64,000 nucleotides of DNA from Actinomycetota bacterium (GTDB taxonomy: Bacteria; Actinomycetota; Actinomycetes; Mycobacteriales; Mycobacteriaceae), in NCBI GenBank assembly GCA_018268465.1, contig JAFDWN010000051.1:54223-118222 (forward strand). The letters are read 5' to 3'. Positions 55,501-63,354 of the stretch are shown piece by piece (within the stretch, counting starts at the first letter, position 1; each line of letters starts with the position of its first letter). The translations under genes were made by a program, and so were the position numbers. The notes beneath the pieces were generated by a model that made no database searches, had not been told where the DNA came from, and saw nothing but the letters and a program-made list of their open reading frames with translations.

Positions 55501-57023
55501 TGAGCACCGGCACCCCGGAGACCACCTACTACGTCTACGACGCGGCGGGTCTACGGGCACGCAAAGTCACCGAGCGGCAGAACGGCACCCGCCGCCAGGA
55601 GCGCATCTACCTCGGCGGGTTCGAGCTCTACCGCCGCTATGACGGCCAGGGCGCCACCGTCGAGCTGGAACGCCAGACGCTGGAGCTGATGGACGACACG
55701 AAACGGGTCGCCCTGGTGGAGACCCGCACCGTCGGCGCCGATCCGGCACCCGAACAGCTGGTGCGTTTCCAATACGGCGACCACGTCGGCTCGGCCTGTC
55801 TGGAACTCGACGGCCAGGCGCAGATCATTTCCTACGAGGAGTACAGCCCCTTCGGCAGTACCACGTACCAGGCCGTACGCAGTCAGACGGAGACGCCGAA
55901 GCGCTACCGCTACGCGGGCCGGGAGCGCGACGAGGAGAGCGGCCTGAACTATCACGGCGCCCGGTACTACGCGCCGTGGCGGGGCAGGTGGCTGAACTGC
56001 GATCCGCTGGGCGTGCGGGGCGGGATCAACCTGTACGTCTTCGCCAGGAACAACCCGGTCCAGTTCGTCGACCCCGGCGGCAAACAGCCCGATCCCTGGG
56101 CGCAGGGCCAGACCCAGACCCTCGATCCCGGGGATCAGGGCACCGACGTGTCCAATCCCCACCCGGAGACCACGTTCGAGAACAGCGCATGGCATTACAC
56201 CGACGAGAACTGGAACCGGTGGGTGTATGTCCCGTGGGAAGAGTGGCAGTGGACGCAGCGCTGGGCACGTCTGGAGGGCTCCGACAGTTACGTACTGATC
56301 GGCGAGTGGACGAAGGTGCCCACCGGCACCTGGTTCCCCCTGACCACCGAGGTCATCCAGGTCTCCGGTTCGGCACCCAAGGAGGAGAAGAGCCCCTGGT
56401 ACAAGCGCGCCGCCTGGGGAGTGGTCAAGCTCGGTCTGGAGCTGTGGAGTCCCACCGGGAAGGCCAAGTGGGTCAAGTGGGGCCTGCAGATCGGCATGGA
56501 GTGGTACGAGAGCGACGGCAGCCTCTTCGACGCATTCACCAGCTTCACCATCCAGGGTGTCAAGAACAAGGCGATGAGCAAGGCCGCCGACCTTGTCGGT
56601 GGTGTCATCTTCAAAGTCCTCGGCTCGGAGAAGATCCCCAAGGGCACCAATCTGGCGTTGGGTATGGACTCACAGGGCCTCGACGCCTTCGCGCGGCAGA
56701 CCCAGGCCATCACCGCGATGACCGCCTACGACCGCAAGTACGTGGTGTTCGGCATCGCCGAGGACGACTTCATGGGCGTCTTCGACGGAATCGCCGCGGA
56801 GTTCATCGCCAACGGCGGCCGGCTGAAGTTCAACCTGACGGGTCTGGATCCCAACTTCGCAGGGGCGGGCCGAGCGACCGCGCGGGAGCTGGGCCGGATC
56901 GTGCGCAACCCCGCGTTCGAGTCCGCGACCGACTTCTTCGAGAACGGCGTGCAGATCACCGACCCCGCGACGCTCACCCAGCGGCTGGCGCCGTTCCGCG
57001 GCAAGGCCGGCGAGAAGTTGTGA
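49521..57023 (+). CDS. Tc toxin TcB-TcC fusion with RHS cocoon and C-terminal payload
   Basis: A 2500-aa fusion. The SpvB domain (about 10-330) starts KGGGAIRGLGEKFAANPVTG. FG-GAP/VCBS-like repeats follow near 410-700 (VDLHGDGLPGI, VDLDGDGLADI, ADLTGDGLSDL, ADIDGSGTTDI), then the TcdB middle domains. RHS/YD repeats run from about 1500 to 2130. The RHS core end is RYRYAGRERDEESGLNYHGARYYAP from 2128, with DPLG at 2161-2164 and NNPVQFVDPGGK ending at 2188. R2136 and D2137 match the conserved pair of the self-cleaving protease. Residues 2189-2500 are the variable effector, held inside the shell until release. No immunity gene follows. Confidence 0.92.
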   Translation: MAEQQGPPSISLPKGGGAIRGLGEKFAANPVTGTGSLTVPLPLSPGRGGAAPQLTLSYDTGSGNGPFGVGWALSLPAITRKTDKGLPRYLDGDESDVFVLSGAEDLVPGAEHRRTVEVDGVAQSYVIRRYRPRIEGLFARIERWTRSDGDVHWRSISRDNLLSIYGADIRSRIADPQRPEHVFSWLICETRDDKGNAVGYEYKAEDGMGVDLSRPHERHRGEPGDPRRAANRYPKRVRYGNRVPLLDESGGRTEQPAGTFEAMFEVVFDYGEHDPHMPGPSEDAPWPQRPDPFSNYRAGFEVRTNRLCRRALMFHHFPDEAGVGADCLVRATEFDHSAQPNGYSMLVAVRQTGFRRDPAGGYVSKSMPPLEFTYTAPETHDHVTEVDPESLRNLPAGLDGDTYRWVDLHGDGLPGILTHQGGSWFYKRNLSPLTGLSARFGPAEPVALMPSLADRGEFLDLAGDGTPDLVVLSGATPGFYEHDAGYGWKPFRPFPSRVNRNLDDAAVRIVDLDGDGLADILADEDTAFEWYPSLGEQGFGPARRTPKGGDEEQGPRLALAEASESIHLADLTGDGLSDLVRIRNDEVCYWPNLGYGRFGAKVVMDDAPRFGSACDFDPARIRLADIDGSGTTDIVYLHRDGIRLYFNQSGNGWSPARTLRSLPPADDFTRVAAVDLLGNGTACLVWSTTLPADARTPMRYIDLMGGQKPHLLVRIDNNLGAESLVSYAASTAFCLADARAGRPWPTRLPFPVHVVERVEAVDHIGRTRFVTRFAYHDGYFDGVEREFRGFGMVERIDTEEFGTIGTDVPPVLTKTWTHTGAMVNPSNSSGYYREPGLGDEESGVRLLPDTILPAGLTLAERREAARALKGLMLRQEVYGLDRTAKAETPYSVTEQNFTVAMLQPRADNRHAVFHTHPRESLVFHYERDAADPRIQHTMTLRCDDYGNVLATAAIGYGRRTDAPGLALLDAPDAAKQTGTICTYTENDVTNLVDSQDYYRTPLTSESRSYEISGVHPAGGTRFRHDEWASGALVASAAEIAYESTADPATPQKRLLERVRTVYRSDDLAMFLPAGTLQALALPGEQYRLALTPGLVAQFLAPKFGELGIGPADVLGAAGGAGAGYVDLDGDGHWWVPSGRVYFSPAAGEPAPSELARARAHFFLPRRYRDPFHTAAAATETVVDYDAYDLLIAETRDALGARVTAGQRLASGATDRPGNDYRLLGPVLVTDPNRNRSAVTYDALGLVAGTAVMGKAEDTQGDTLTGLRIDLGADDIDAFHDADDPHVLAATLLDGASTRFVYDLDRFRRSRQQWPTDPDRWLPPLAATIVRETHRGEPVPPGGARVQIDVTFSDGFGREIQRKTQAEPGAAGPRWVGSGWTVFNNKAKPVRQYEPFFSGTHRFEFGAVVGVSRLLCYDPLGRVVAVLHPNQVWEKAIVGPWRTENWDVNDTVVIPDPAADPDVGDFFRRLPDTEYRPGWLAARANGALGQQEQAAAAKAAAHAGTPDVSYADTLGRVFLTVAHNAFERGGVLVEERYASRVELDVKGNARAVRDAMADGAGRVVTRYDLDVLGQRIHQSGMEAGERWLLNDVTGKPLYGWDSRGHCARTAYDPLRRTADSFLRAGAGPEILLARSVYGDTRTDPEPDNLRGKVVELYDQTGVLVTERCDFKGNVLRNRRTLARDYKSTLDWAGAVELEDESFVAAMRYDALNRPVQMTPPHSDRPGSRVTVIAPVYNEARLLGQLHAWLDLDSEPAGPLDPAGATLHAITAAGYNAKGQRESVGYGNGVTTAYSYDPMTFRLTRAVTTRDADSATLQDLAYTYDPVGNITHIADAAQQAVFFRNQRVTPSSDYTYDAVYRLIGATGREHLGQAGGSPVPFTADDAARRGLPQPGDGSAMSGYLERYFYDAAGNFTAVTHTSTDPAAPGWTATFGYDEPSMVEPASRSNRLTSVTTGGVTETHTYDAHGNTTSMPHLTVMAWDHRDQLRATSRQGVSTGTPETTYYVYDAAGLRARKVTERQNGTRRQERIYLGGFELYRRYDGQGATVELERQTLELMDDTKRVALVETRTVGADPAPEQLVRFQYGDHVGSACLELDGQAQIISYEEYSPFGSTTYQAVRSQTETPKRYRYAGRERDEESGLNYHGARYYAPWRGRWLNCDPLGVRGGINLYVFARNNPVQFVDPGGKQPDPWAQGQTQTLDPGDQGTDVSNPHPETTFENSAWHYTDENWNRWVYVPWEEWQWTQRWARLEGSDSYVLIGEWTKVPTGTWFPLTTEVIQVSGSAPKEEKSPWYKRAAWGVVKLGLELWSPTGKAKWVKWGLQIGMEWYESDGSLFDAFTSFTIQGVKNKAMSKAADLVGGVIFKVLGSEKIPKGTNLALGMDSQGLDAFARQTQAITAMTAYDRKYVVFGIAEDDFMGVFDGIAAEFIANGGRLKFNLTGLDPNFAGAGRATARELGRIVRNPAFESATDFFENGVQITDPATLTQRLAPFRGKAGEKL

Positions 57024-57026
57024 GGG

Positions 57027-57743
57027 TCAGCCGTTGACCGGATCGGGGCCGGGCTGCTGCTCGGCCGCCCGCGCGGCCCGCCCGCCGCGGGACCGCCGCG
57101 TCACTTCGAGGACGATCGGCACCACCGACACCAGCACGATCACGATGAAGATGATGTCGACGTGCTCCCGAATGAAGCTCACCTGGCCGAGCAGATAGCC
57201 CAGCGCGGTCAGACCGGCACCCCAGACGATCCCGCCGACCACGTTCCACTTCAGGAACGTCCGGTACCGCATGTTGGACGCGCCGGCGACCAGGGGGGCA
57301 TAGGTCCGCACGATCGGCACGAAACGCGCCAGGAAGATCGTGACGGGGCCGTGCCGTTCGAAGAACTCGTGCGACTCGTCGAGGTAGCGCTTCTTGAAGA
57401 TGCGGGCGTCGTCGCGTTTGAACAGCCGCTCACCGCCGTTCTTGCCGATCATGTACCCCACCTGGTCACCCAGGATCGCGGCGAGCGGGATCAGCACCAT
57501 CAGCAGCCACAGCGGGGCGAACGGCGGCACCTCCTGGGAGCCGCCCGCCGCCACCAGGCCGGCGGTGAACAACAACGAATCGCCGGGCAGCAGCGGGAAC
57601 AGCAGTCCCGATTCGATGAAGACGACCAGCAACAGCCCGGCGAGCGTCCAGGTGCCGAATGAATTCAGCAGGTTGACCGGTTCGAGAAAGCCGGGAAGCA
57701 GCGCCACGTAGGTCACCGTCTCCGGGGAAGCCAGGGACGTCAC
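57027..57743 (-). CDS. DedA family membrane protein
   Basis: A 238-aa DedA/VTT-fold protein, members of which flip lipid carriers or help keep membrane balance. FIESGLLFPLLPGDSLLFTAGLVA near residue 42 and FLARFVPIVRTYAPLVAGASNMRYRTFLKWNVVGGIVWG near 130 are the two hallmark blocks with the conserved Gly/Pro and Arg residues. About four to five helices are visible. GTG at 57743. The stop is three bases from the convergent Tc toxin stop. Matches Rv0364 by position. Confidence 0.9.
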   Translation of the reverse strand: MTSLASPETVTYVALLPGFLEPVNLLNSFGTWTLAGLLLVVFIESGLLFPLLPGDSLLFTAGLVAAGGSQEVPPFAPLWLLMVLIPLAAILGDQVGYMIGKNGGERLFKRDDARIFKKRYLDESHEFFERHGPVTIFLARFVPIVRTYAPLVAGASNMRYRTFLKWNVVGGIVWGAGLTALGYLLGQVSFIREHVDIIFIVIVLVSVVPIVLEVTRRSRGGRAARAAEQQPGPDPVNG

Positions 57744-57872
57744 GGCGACCAGAGTACCGGCGGTGTCAGATACGGGGAGAACGGAAACGGCCCGGGGTCT
57801 ACGATTCGATTGACAAGGGCAAACGACACATATAAGGCCATCTGGCCGGCTCCCATTGGAGGTAGAACGACC

Positions 57873-58898
<1,026 letters not shown>

Positions 58899-58910
<12 letters not shown>

Positions 58911-58955
58911 ACGGGTGAAGCCGGCAATCCAACTTCAGCCGGCTGAACGGGTGAA
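58899..58955. repeat. Duplicated fba 3' end with 12-bp palindrome
   Basis: Two identical 21-bp copies, 58899-58919 and 58935-58955, each contain the 12-bp perfect palindrome TCAGCCGGCTGA. The first copy includes the fba stop codon. The period is 36 bases. The two palindromes could pair as a hairpin and precede the larger stem-loop at 58965-59023. Confidence 0.7.
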
Positions 58956-58964
58956 CTTCGCGCA

Positions 58965-59023
58965 CCGAGATCGACGTTTTGCGGCGGAAGTGCGAGTGCA
59001 GCGCTGCAAAACGTCGACCTCGG
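58965..59023. terminator. Stem-loop terminator between convergent fba and membrane protein gene
   Basis: Arms 58965-58982 and 59006-59023 pair over 18 bp with one mismatch (core CGACGTTTTGC/GCAAAACGTCG) around a 23-base loop. The loop side contains the 12-bp palindrome TGCAGCGCTGCA (58997-59008). It lies between convergent genes, so it can serve as a two-way terminator. Confidence 0.7.
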
Positions 59024-59041
59024 CGTAGGGCTACTGGAGGG

Positions 59042-59887
59042 CTACTGGGGAGCCTGGCAGATCTTCCACTGGTCGTCGCGGAACTCCAGGTCGAAGCTGC
59101 GCGTCGAACGGGTCTGCGGCGCGTAGGCCATGAACGTGGTGACGTTGGCCTCGGCGTGGTCGTCGTTGACTACGACCTGATCGATGCTGGCCACCACGGG
59201 GTACTGCTTGGCGGCGGCCACCCGGGCGTGGGTTTCGGCCCACGCGTCCTCGTCGTAGCGCACGTAGCTGTCGCGGGTCGCGCCGCAGGTGATGCTCCGC
59301 AGCGTGGCCAGATCGCCCTTCTGAATGGCGACGTCGAACGATTCGATCGTCGAACGGACCCGGTCTTCCTGGGATGCGCCGGCATCACCGCCGCGGGTCA
59401 GCAGCACCGTTCCCAGCACGGCCAGGGCCACCAGGGCGGCGATGACGAGCACGACCGCGACGACCCATCCCCAGCTGCGTCGGGCCTCCGGCGGCTTGGG
59501 GGCGTCGGTCCGTGCGGGGATGTGCTGGGGAGCGGCGACCCGCTGCTGCGCGAAGGGCTGGGTGTTCGCGGCCATGGGTCCCGGGGGCGGGCCGGGCATC
59601 GCGAAGATCTCTGTCGCGGGGTCGGGCGGCGGGGCGCCGATCTGCTGGGTCGACCCGTCGAAACCCGATGGTGCGGTGAACCGTCGTTCGGCGGGCTCCG
59701 CCTCGGTCCCGGGCGGGGGCGGCGCGAACACCTCGGTCGCCGGCTCCGCATCGGCGGGCTGTTCTGCCGCCATGATCTCGGTGGCGGACTCCGCCTGCTG
59801 GTCGCCGGTCGATTCGTCCTGCTCACCGTGCTCACCGGAGGGTGAGACGGGCTCGTTGCCCTGGTCGTGCCCTGAGGGGTTCGACAT
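59042..59887 (-). CDS. Conserved mycobacterial membrane protein (Rv0361-like)
   Basis: A 281-aa protein like Rv0361 by position. Residues 1-135 are a Pro/Glu-rich cytosolic region that repeats an ATE-[IV]-[FM]-A motif three times (T36, T51, T92). One helix spans 141-164. Residues 170-281 form a small extracytoplasmic domain of NTF2-like or DUF4878-like character (EDRVRSTIESFDVAIQKGDLATLRSITCGATRD, then RSFDLEFRDDQWKICQ) with two Cys residues that could pair. The threonines look like FHA-binding phosphosites of Ser/Thr kinases, an inference. Function unknown. ATG at 59887 follows GGAGGA. Confidence 0.8.
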   Translation of the reverse strand: MSNPSGHDQGNEPVSPSGEHGEQDESTGDQQAESATEIMAAEQPADAEPATEVFAPPPPGTEAEPAERRFTAPSGFDGSTQQIGAPPPDPATEIFAMPGPPPGPMAANTQPFAQQRVAAPQHIPARTDAPKPPEARRSWGWVVAVVLVIAALVALAVLGTVLLTRGGDAGASQEDRVRSTIESFDVAIQKGDLATLRSITCGATRDSYVRYDEDAWAETHARVAAAKQYPVVASIDQVVVNDDHAEANVTTFMAYAPQTRSTRSFDLEFRDDQWKICQAPQ

Positions 59888-60025
59888 CCCTGCTGCAGTC
59901 CTCCCGTACGACGCTCTACCGCTGGAGCTTATCGACCTGTGCGTGGCGGTGCCGTGGACGGCGCCGCGCGGCGCACCGCCGCCCTGCACGTCCGGCCGCG
60001 CAGGCCCGCACGGCACAATAGGCCC

Positions 60026-60442
60026 ATGACACGGATGGGTGATCTCCTGGGACCGGAACCGGTGCTGTTGCCGGGTGACAGCGAGGCCGAGGCCGAACTG
60101 TCGGCGAACGAGAATCCGGCGATCGTGGCCGCGGCCCATCCGTCGGCGTCGGTCGCTTGGGCGACGCTGGCCGAGGACGCCCTCGACGACGACAAAGCTG
60201 TGACCGCGTACGCGTACGCCCGCACCGGCTACCACCGCGGACTCGACCAGTTGCGCCGTAACGGGTGGAAGGGTTTCGGGCCGGTGCCCTACCGCCACGA
60301 GCCCAACAGGGGATTTCTGCGCTGTGTGGCGGCGCTGGCGCGGGCGGCGGACGCCATCGGCGAGACCGACGAGTACCACCGCTGCGTCGACCTGCTCGAC
60401 GATTGCGACCCGTCGGCGCGGGCCGAACTCGGGCTGGGCTGA
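60026..60442 (+). CDS. DUF3151 family protein
   Basis: A 138-aa cytosolic protein, matching Rv0360c (DUF3151) by position and sequence memory. MGDLLGPEPVLLPGD opens it, followed by a helical TPR-like domain (ASVAWATLAEDALDDDKAVTAYAYARTGYHRGLDQLRRNGWKGFGPVPYRHEPNRGFLRCVAALARAADAIGE). Function unknown. ATG at 60026 is the first start in the family context; it diverges from the membrane protein gene across 138 bases. Confidence 0.85.
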   Translation: MTRMGDLLGPEPVLLPGDSEAEAELSANENPAIVAAAHPSASVAWATLAEDALDDDKAVTAYAYARTGYHRGLDQLRRNGWKGFGPVPYRHEPNRGFLRCVAALARAADAIGETDEYHRCVDLLDDCDPSARAELGLG

Positions 60443-60447
60443 GCCCG

Positions 60448-61341
60448 CTACCAGCTCGCTTCGCAGTTACAGTCGCGTCCGCCTGCGGGCGACTCGACCT
60501 GCACGGTGGCGTGGTCGAGGCCGCGGGCGGTCAGCACGGCGCGCGCGCCGTCGAGCACTTGTGCGGAGTCTCCGCTGGTGGTCAGGTGCGCGGTGACCAT
60601 GTCCTTGCCGGGCACCAGCGTCCACACATGCAGGTCGTGGACGTCGGTGACGCCGTCGACGGAGCGCAGCGCGCTACGCAGTTCCTCGACGTCGATGTGG
60701 CGTGGTGAGGATTCCGACAGGATCCGCAGGGCGGCGCGGGCGAGCGAGATGGCGCGCGGCAGCACCCACAGCGCGACCAGGACGGCGACCACGACGTCGG
60801 CGTAGGGCCAGCCCGTCGTGACCATGACGATGCCGGCGATCAGGACGCCGACGCTGCTGACGGTGTCGGCCATGACCTCCATGTAGGCGCCCTTGACGGC
60901 CAGGCTCTTCTCGGAGTTCGACCGCAGTAGCAGCACGACGGCCACATTCGCGGCCAGTCCGGCCAGTGCGACGACGATCATCGGCACGCCGGGGACGTCC
61001 GGCGCGTTGCCGAGCCGTTCGAACGCCTCGTAGAGGATGAAGGCGGCCACCCCGAGCAACAGCACCGCATTGGCCACCGCGGTGAACACCTCCGCGCGGT
61101 GCCAGCCGTAGGTGCGCGCCGCGGACGCGCTGGTGCGGCGCGCGATGAGCACCGCGGTCAGGCCCATGAAGAGGGCGACCAGGTCGGTGAGCATGTGCCC
61201 CGCGTCGGCGAGCAGTGCGATCGAGTTGATCGCCAGCGCGGTGACGAGTTCCACCACGAAGAAGACCGACAGGATCGCCGCGGCGATGATCATCCTGCTG
61301 ACGCGTGTGTCCCCATGACTGTGGTCGTGTCCGGCACCCAT
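60448..61341 (-). CDS. Cation diffusion facilitator (CDF) metal exporter
   Basis: A 297-aa CDF transporter with six helices, exporting Zn2+, Co2+ or similar ions in exchange for protons. GHDHSHGD at the N-terminus is a metal-binding stretch. LLADAGHMLTDLVAL (helix 2, H-x3-D) and MEVMADTVSSVGVLI (helix 5) are the transport-site motifs. The C-terminal cytosolic domain (about 205-297) ends with CNCEASW, a Cys pair. ATG at 61341 is preferred because the next start upstream (61377) lies beyond the operator. No Shine-Dalgarno is seen, so it may be leaderless. Confidence 0.92.
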   Translation of the reverse strand: MGAGHDHSHGDTRVSRMIIAAAILSVFFVVELVTALAINSIALLADAGHMLTDLVALFMGLTAVLIARRTSASAARTYGWHRAEVFTAVANAVLLLGVAAFILYEAFERLGNAPDVPGVPMIVVALAGLAANVAVVLLLRSNSEKSLAVKGAYMEVMADTVSSVGVLIAGIVMVTTGWPYADVVVAVLVALWVLPRAISLARAALRILSESSPRHIDVEELRSALRSVDGVTDVHDLHVWTLVPGKDMVTAHLTTSGDSAQVLDGARAVLTARGLDHATVQVESPAGGRDCNCEASW

Positions 61342-61345
61342 GGAG

Positions 61346-61375
61346 GCAATATATGCGTAAAGACGCATATATTGC
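61346..61375. promoter_or_regulatory. Perfect 13-bp inverted repeat, candidate metal-regulator operator
   Basis: GCAATATATGCGT (61346-61358), a 4-base spacer, and ACGCATATATTGC (61363-61375) form a perfect palindrome in AT-rich DNA immediately upstream of the CDF start. Size, AT content and position resemble ArsR/SmtB-type operators (NmtR, KmtR, CzrA class). It is also 36 bases from the start of the divergent pyruvyl transferase, so it may affect both genes. No ArsR gene is in the window. Confidence 0.75.
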
Positions 61376-61411
61376 AAGCGGCCCGGACGGGCCCCTGGTT
61401 AGGATGGCCGG

Positions 61412-62560
61412 GTGGCGGCTCGCTGTGAAATACCTGTGTACTACCTGGTAGCCACGGCCGGCTTCCCCAACTTCGGTGACGAACTGATCCTCAGCGGCTG
61501 GCTGCGCCACCTCGCCGACGTCGCGCCCGACGCCGAGGTATGGGTGGACACCCACTCACCCGGGCCGACGCAGCTGCTGGTCGGCGGCCTGCACCCGAAC
61601 GTCCGGTGCACCGACACACTGTGGCGGTTGTGCTGGGAGGCGCCGTCGGACGAACCGTGGGCGGTGGCCGCCTGGATCCAGCACGCCCTGCGCAATCCCG
61701 GTATGGCGCCGCGATGGCATCAGGGCATCATGCTGCTGCACCGGGTCGACGTGGTGCACGTGGTCGGCGGCGGGTACGTCAACGCGATCTGGCCGCAGCA
61801 TCTCGGTCTGCTCGCGGGTGCGGTCGCCGCTGCGGACATCGCCGGCGCCACGGCGGCGATGACCGGACACGGCCTCACCCCTGAGCCCGAGGGCAGCGGT
61901 CCGCTGCTGCGCGCGCTGGCCGACCGCTTCGAGTTCGTCGACGTCCGCGACGGCGCATCGGCGGAACTGCTCGGGGTGACGCCCGGCGTGGACGACGGTT
62001 TCCTCGCGGTCGGCCGGGAGCGCACGATCGCACCCGAGCGGGTGTGGCCCGGCGAGGCGCCCCCCGAAGTGATGCTCTGCCTGCAGTCGGATATGAACGA
62101 CGCCGGGGTGGCGACGGTGGCCGGCGCGGTCTTGTCCATGCTGCGGGCCTGGCAGGTGCGCCCGGAGCAGGTCTGCGTCGTGGAGGGCATCCCGCGCGTG
62201 GACCGCGAGGTGTTCGCACTCGTGGAACACGAACTGCCCGGCGCCCGCTTCTACCCGTTCGCCGACGTGTGGGAGAAGGGTCTGCCGGTGTCGGCCCGCC
62301 AGACGTGGATCTCCACGCGCTTCCATCTGCATATGGCCGCCGCCGCGGCCGGCGCCGGCGGGGTGGCGCTGTCGATCAGCCCCGACTACTACGCCACCAA
62401 ACACCGTTCGCTGATCGACCTCGGCTCCGGATGGACGCTGCTGGAGGACTTCACCGCGCTGCCGTCACGGCCCCGCGGCGGCGGATTCGCACCCGGCACC
62501 GTCAACCGGCTGCGCCAGCAGAAGCTGGGGCTGGCCAAGGCGATCTACCAGCGCGCCTAG
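61412..62560 (+). CDS. Polysaccharide pyruvyl transferase family protein
   Basis: A 382-aa GT-B-like protein of the polysaccharide pyruvyl transferase (CsaB/WcaK) family, which adds pyruvate ketals to glycans. VYYLVATAGFPNFGDELILSGWLRHL at the N-terminus has the conserved NxGDE motif, VVHVVGGGYVNAIWPQH comes next, and RQTWISTRFHLHMAAAAAGAGGVALSISPDYYATK is the C-terminal donor region. GTG at 61412 follows AGGATGG. Acceptor unknown; in mycobacteria pyruvylated glycolipids are known. It converges with the M50 protease with a 4-base stop overlap. Confidence 0.85.
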   Translation: MAARCEIPVYYLVATAGFPNFGDELILSGWLRHLADVAPDAEVWVDTHSPGPTQLLVGGLHPNVRCTDTLWRLCWEAPSDEPWAVAAWIQHALRNPGMAPRWHQGIMLLHRVDVVHVVGGGYVNAIWPQHLGLLAGAVAAADIAGATAAMTGHGLTPEPEGSGPLLRALADRFEFVDVRDGASAELLGVTPGVDDGFLAVGRERTIAPERVWPGEAPPEVMLCLQSDMNDAGVATVAGAVLSMLRAWQVRPEQVCVVEGIPRVDREVFALVEHELPGARFYPFADVWEKGLPVSARQTWISTRFHLHMAAAAAGAGGVALSISPDYYATKHRSLIDLGSGWTLLEDFTALPSRPRGGGFAPGTVNRLRQQKLGLAKAIYQRA

Positions 62561-63336
62561 AACCAGGCCGACCAGAACCGGGTGAGCTGGCCGCCGATCG
62601 ACACCAGGGCGCTCGGCACGCCCGACAGATCGAAGAACCAGAACACCACCCCGAAGAACCACTGATTGCCCGCCGGGGACAGCAGCAATAGCAGCAGCAG
62701 GAAGAAGCCCCACTGCTTGGCGGGTGCGATGGCGCGTTGCGTCTGCGGGCTCAGGTGTGGTTCCAGCGCGCCGTAGCCGTCCAGCCCCGGAATCGGCAAC
62801 AGATTCAGCACCACCGCGGTGACCTGCAGGAAGCCCAGGAACGCCACCCCCGCCCAGAACACACCGTGCGCCGGGTCGTAGAACAACCGCGTCAGGCCCA
62901 GCAGCACCACGCCCAGCAGCAGGTTGGCCAGCGGACCCGCCAGGCTGACCAGCGTGCGCTGCCGCGCCGTCATGAACGAGGTCCGCAGGTAGACCGCCCC
63001 GCCGGGCAGGCCGATCCCACCCAGCGCGATGAACAGCACCGGCAGACCCAGCGACAGCAGCGGGTGGGTGTACTTCAGCGGATTGAGCGTCAGATAGCCG
63101 CGCATCTCGACGTCGCGGTCACCGAACCGCCATGCCGTGACGGCATGGCCGAACTCGTGCAGGCACAGCGACACCAGCCAGCCGGCGATGACGAAGACGA
63201 ACACACCCACGTATGCCAGCGGCCGGACCGACGCGGCCGACAGCCACGCCAGGACACCGCCTGCGGCGGTGACGGCGACGAGGACCAGGAAGATCGGGCT
63301 TGGCCGCACCGACTGGCGCGGTGGGCGAATGCTCAC
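62557..63336 (-). CDS. Site-2-type M50 family metalloprotease
   Basis: A 259-aa integral membrane protease with HEFGH (60-64) as zinc site and NLLPIPGLDGYG in a later helix carrying the third ligand Asp. About six helices, including the poly-Leu helix FFLLLLLLLSPAG near residue 215. It could cleave membrane-bound regulators, but the substrate is unknown; the group resembles SpoIVFB/S2P without a PDZ domain. Matches Rv0359 by position. The next gene upstream starts 18 bases away. Confidence 0.9.
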   Translation of the reverse strand: MSIRPPRQSVRPSPIFLVLVAVTAAGGVLAWLSAASVRPLAYVGVFVFVIAGWLVSLCLHEFGHAVTAWRFGDRDVEMRGYLTLNPLKYTHPLLSLGLPVLFIALGGIGLPGGAVYLRTSFMTARQRTLVSLAGPLANLLLGVVLLGLTRLFYDPAHGVFWAGVAFLGFLQVTAVVLNLLPIPGLDGYGALEPHLSPQTQRAIAPAKQWGFFLLLLLLLSPAGNQWFFGVVFWFFDLSGVPSALVSIGGQLTRFWSAWF

Positions 63337-63354
63337 CTCACGAAAATACCGGCG

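Noticed and set aside
38907-57026. Mobile element or prophage carrying the Tc genes
   Set aside because: No integrase, transposase, phage structural gene, tRNA or flanking direct repeat was seen at either edge.
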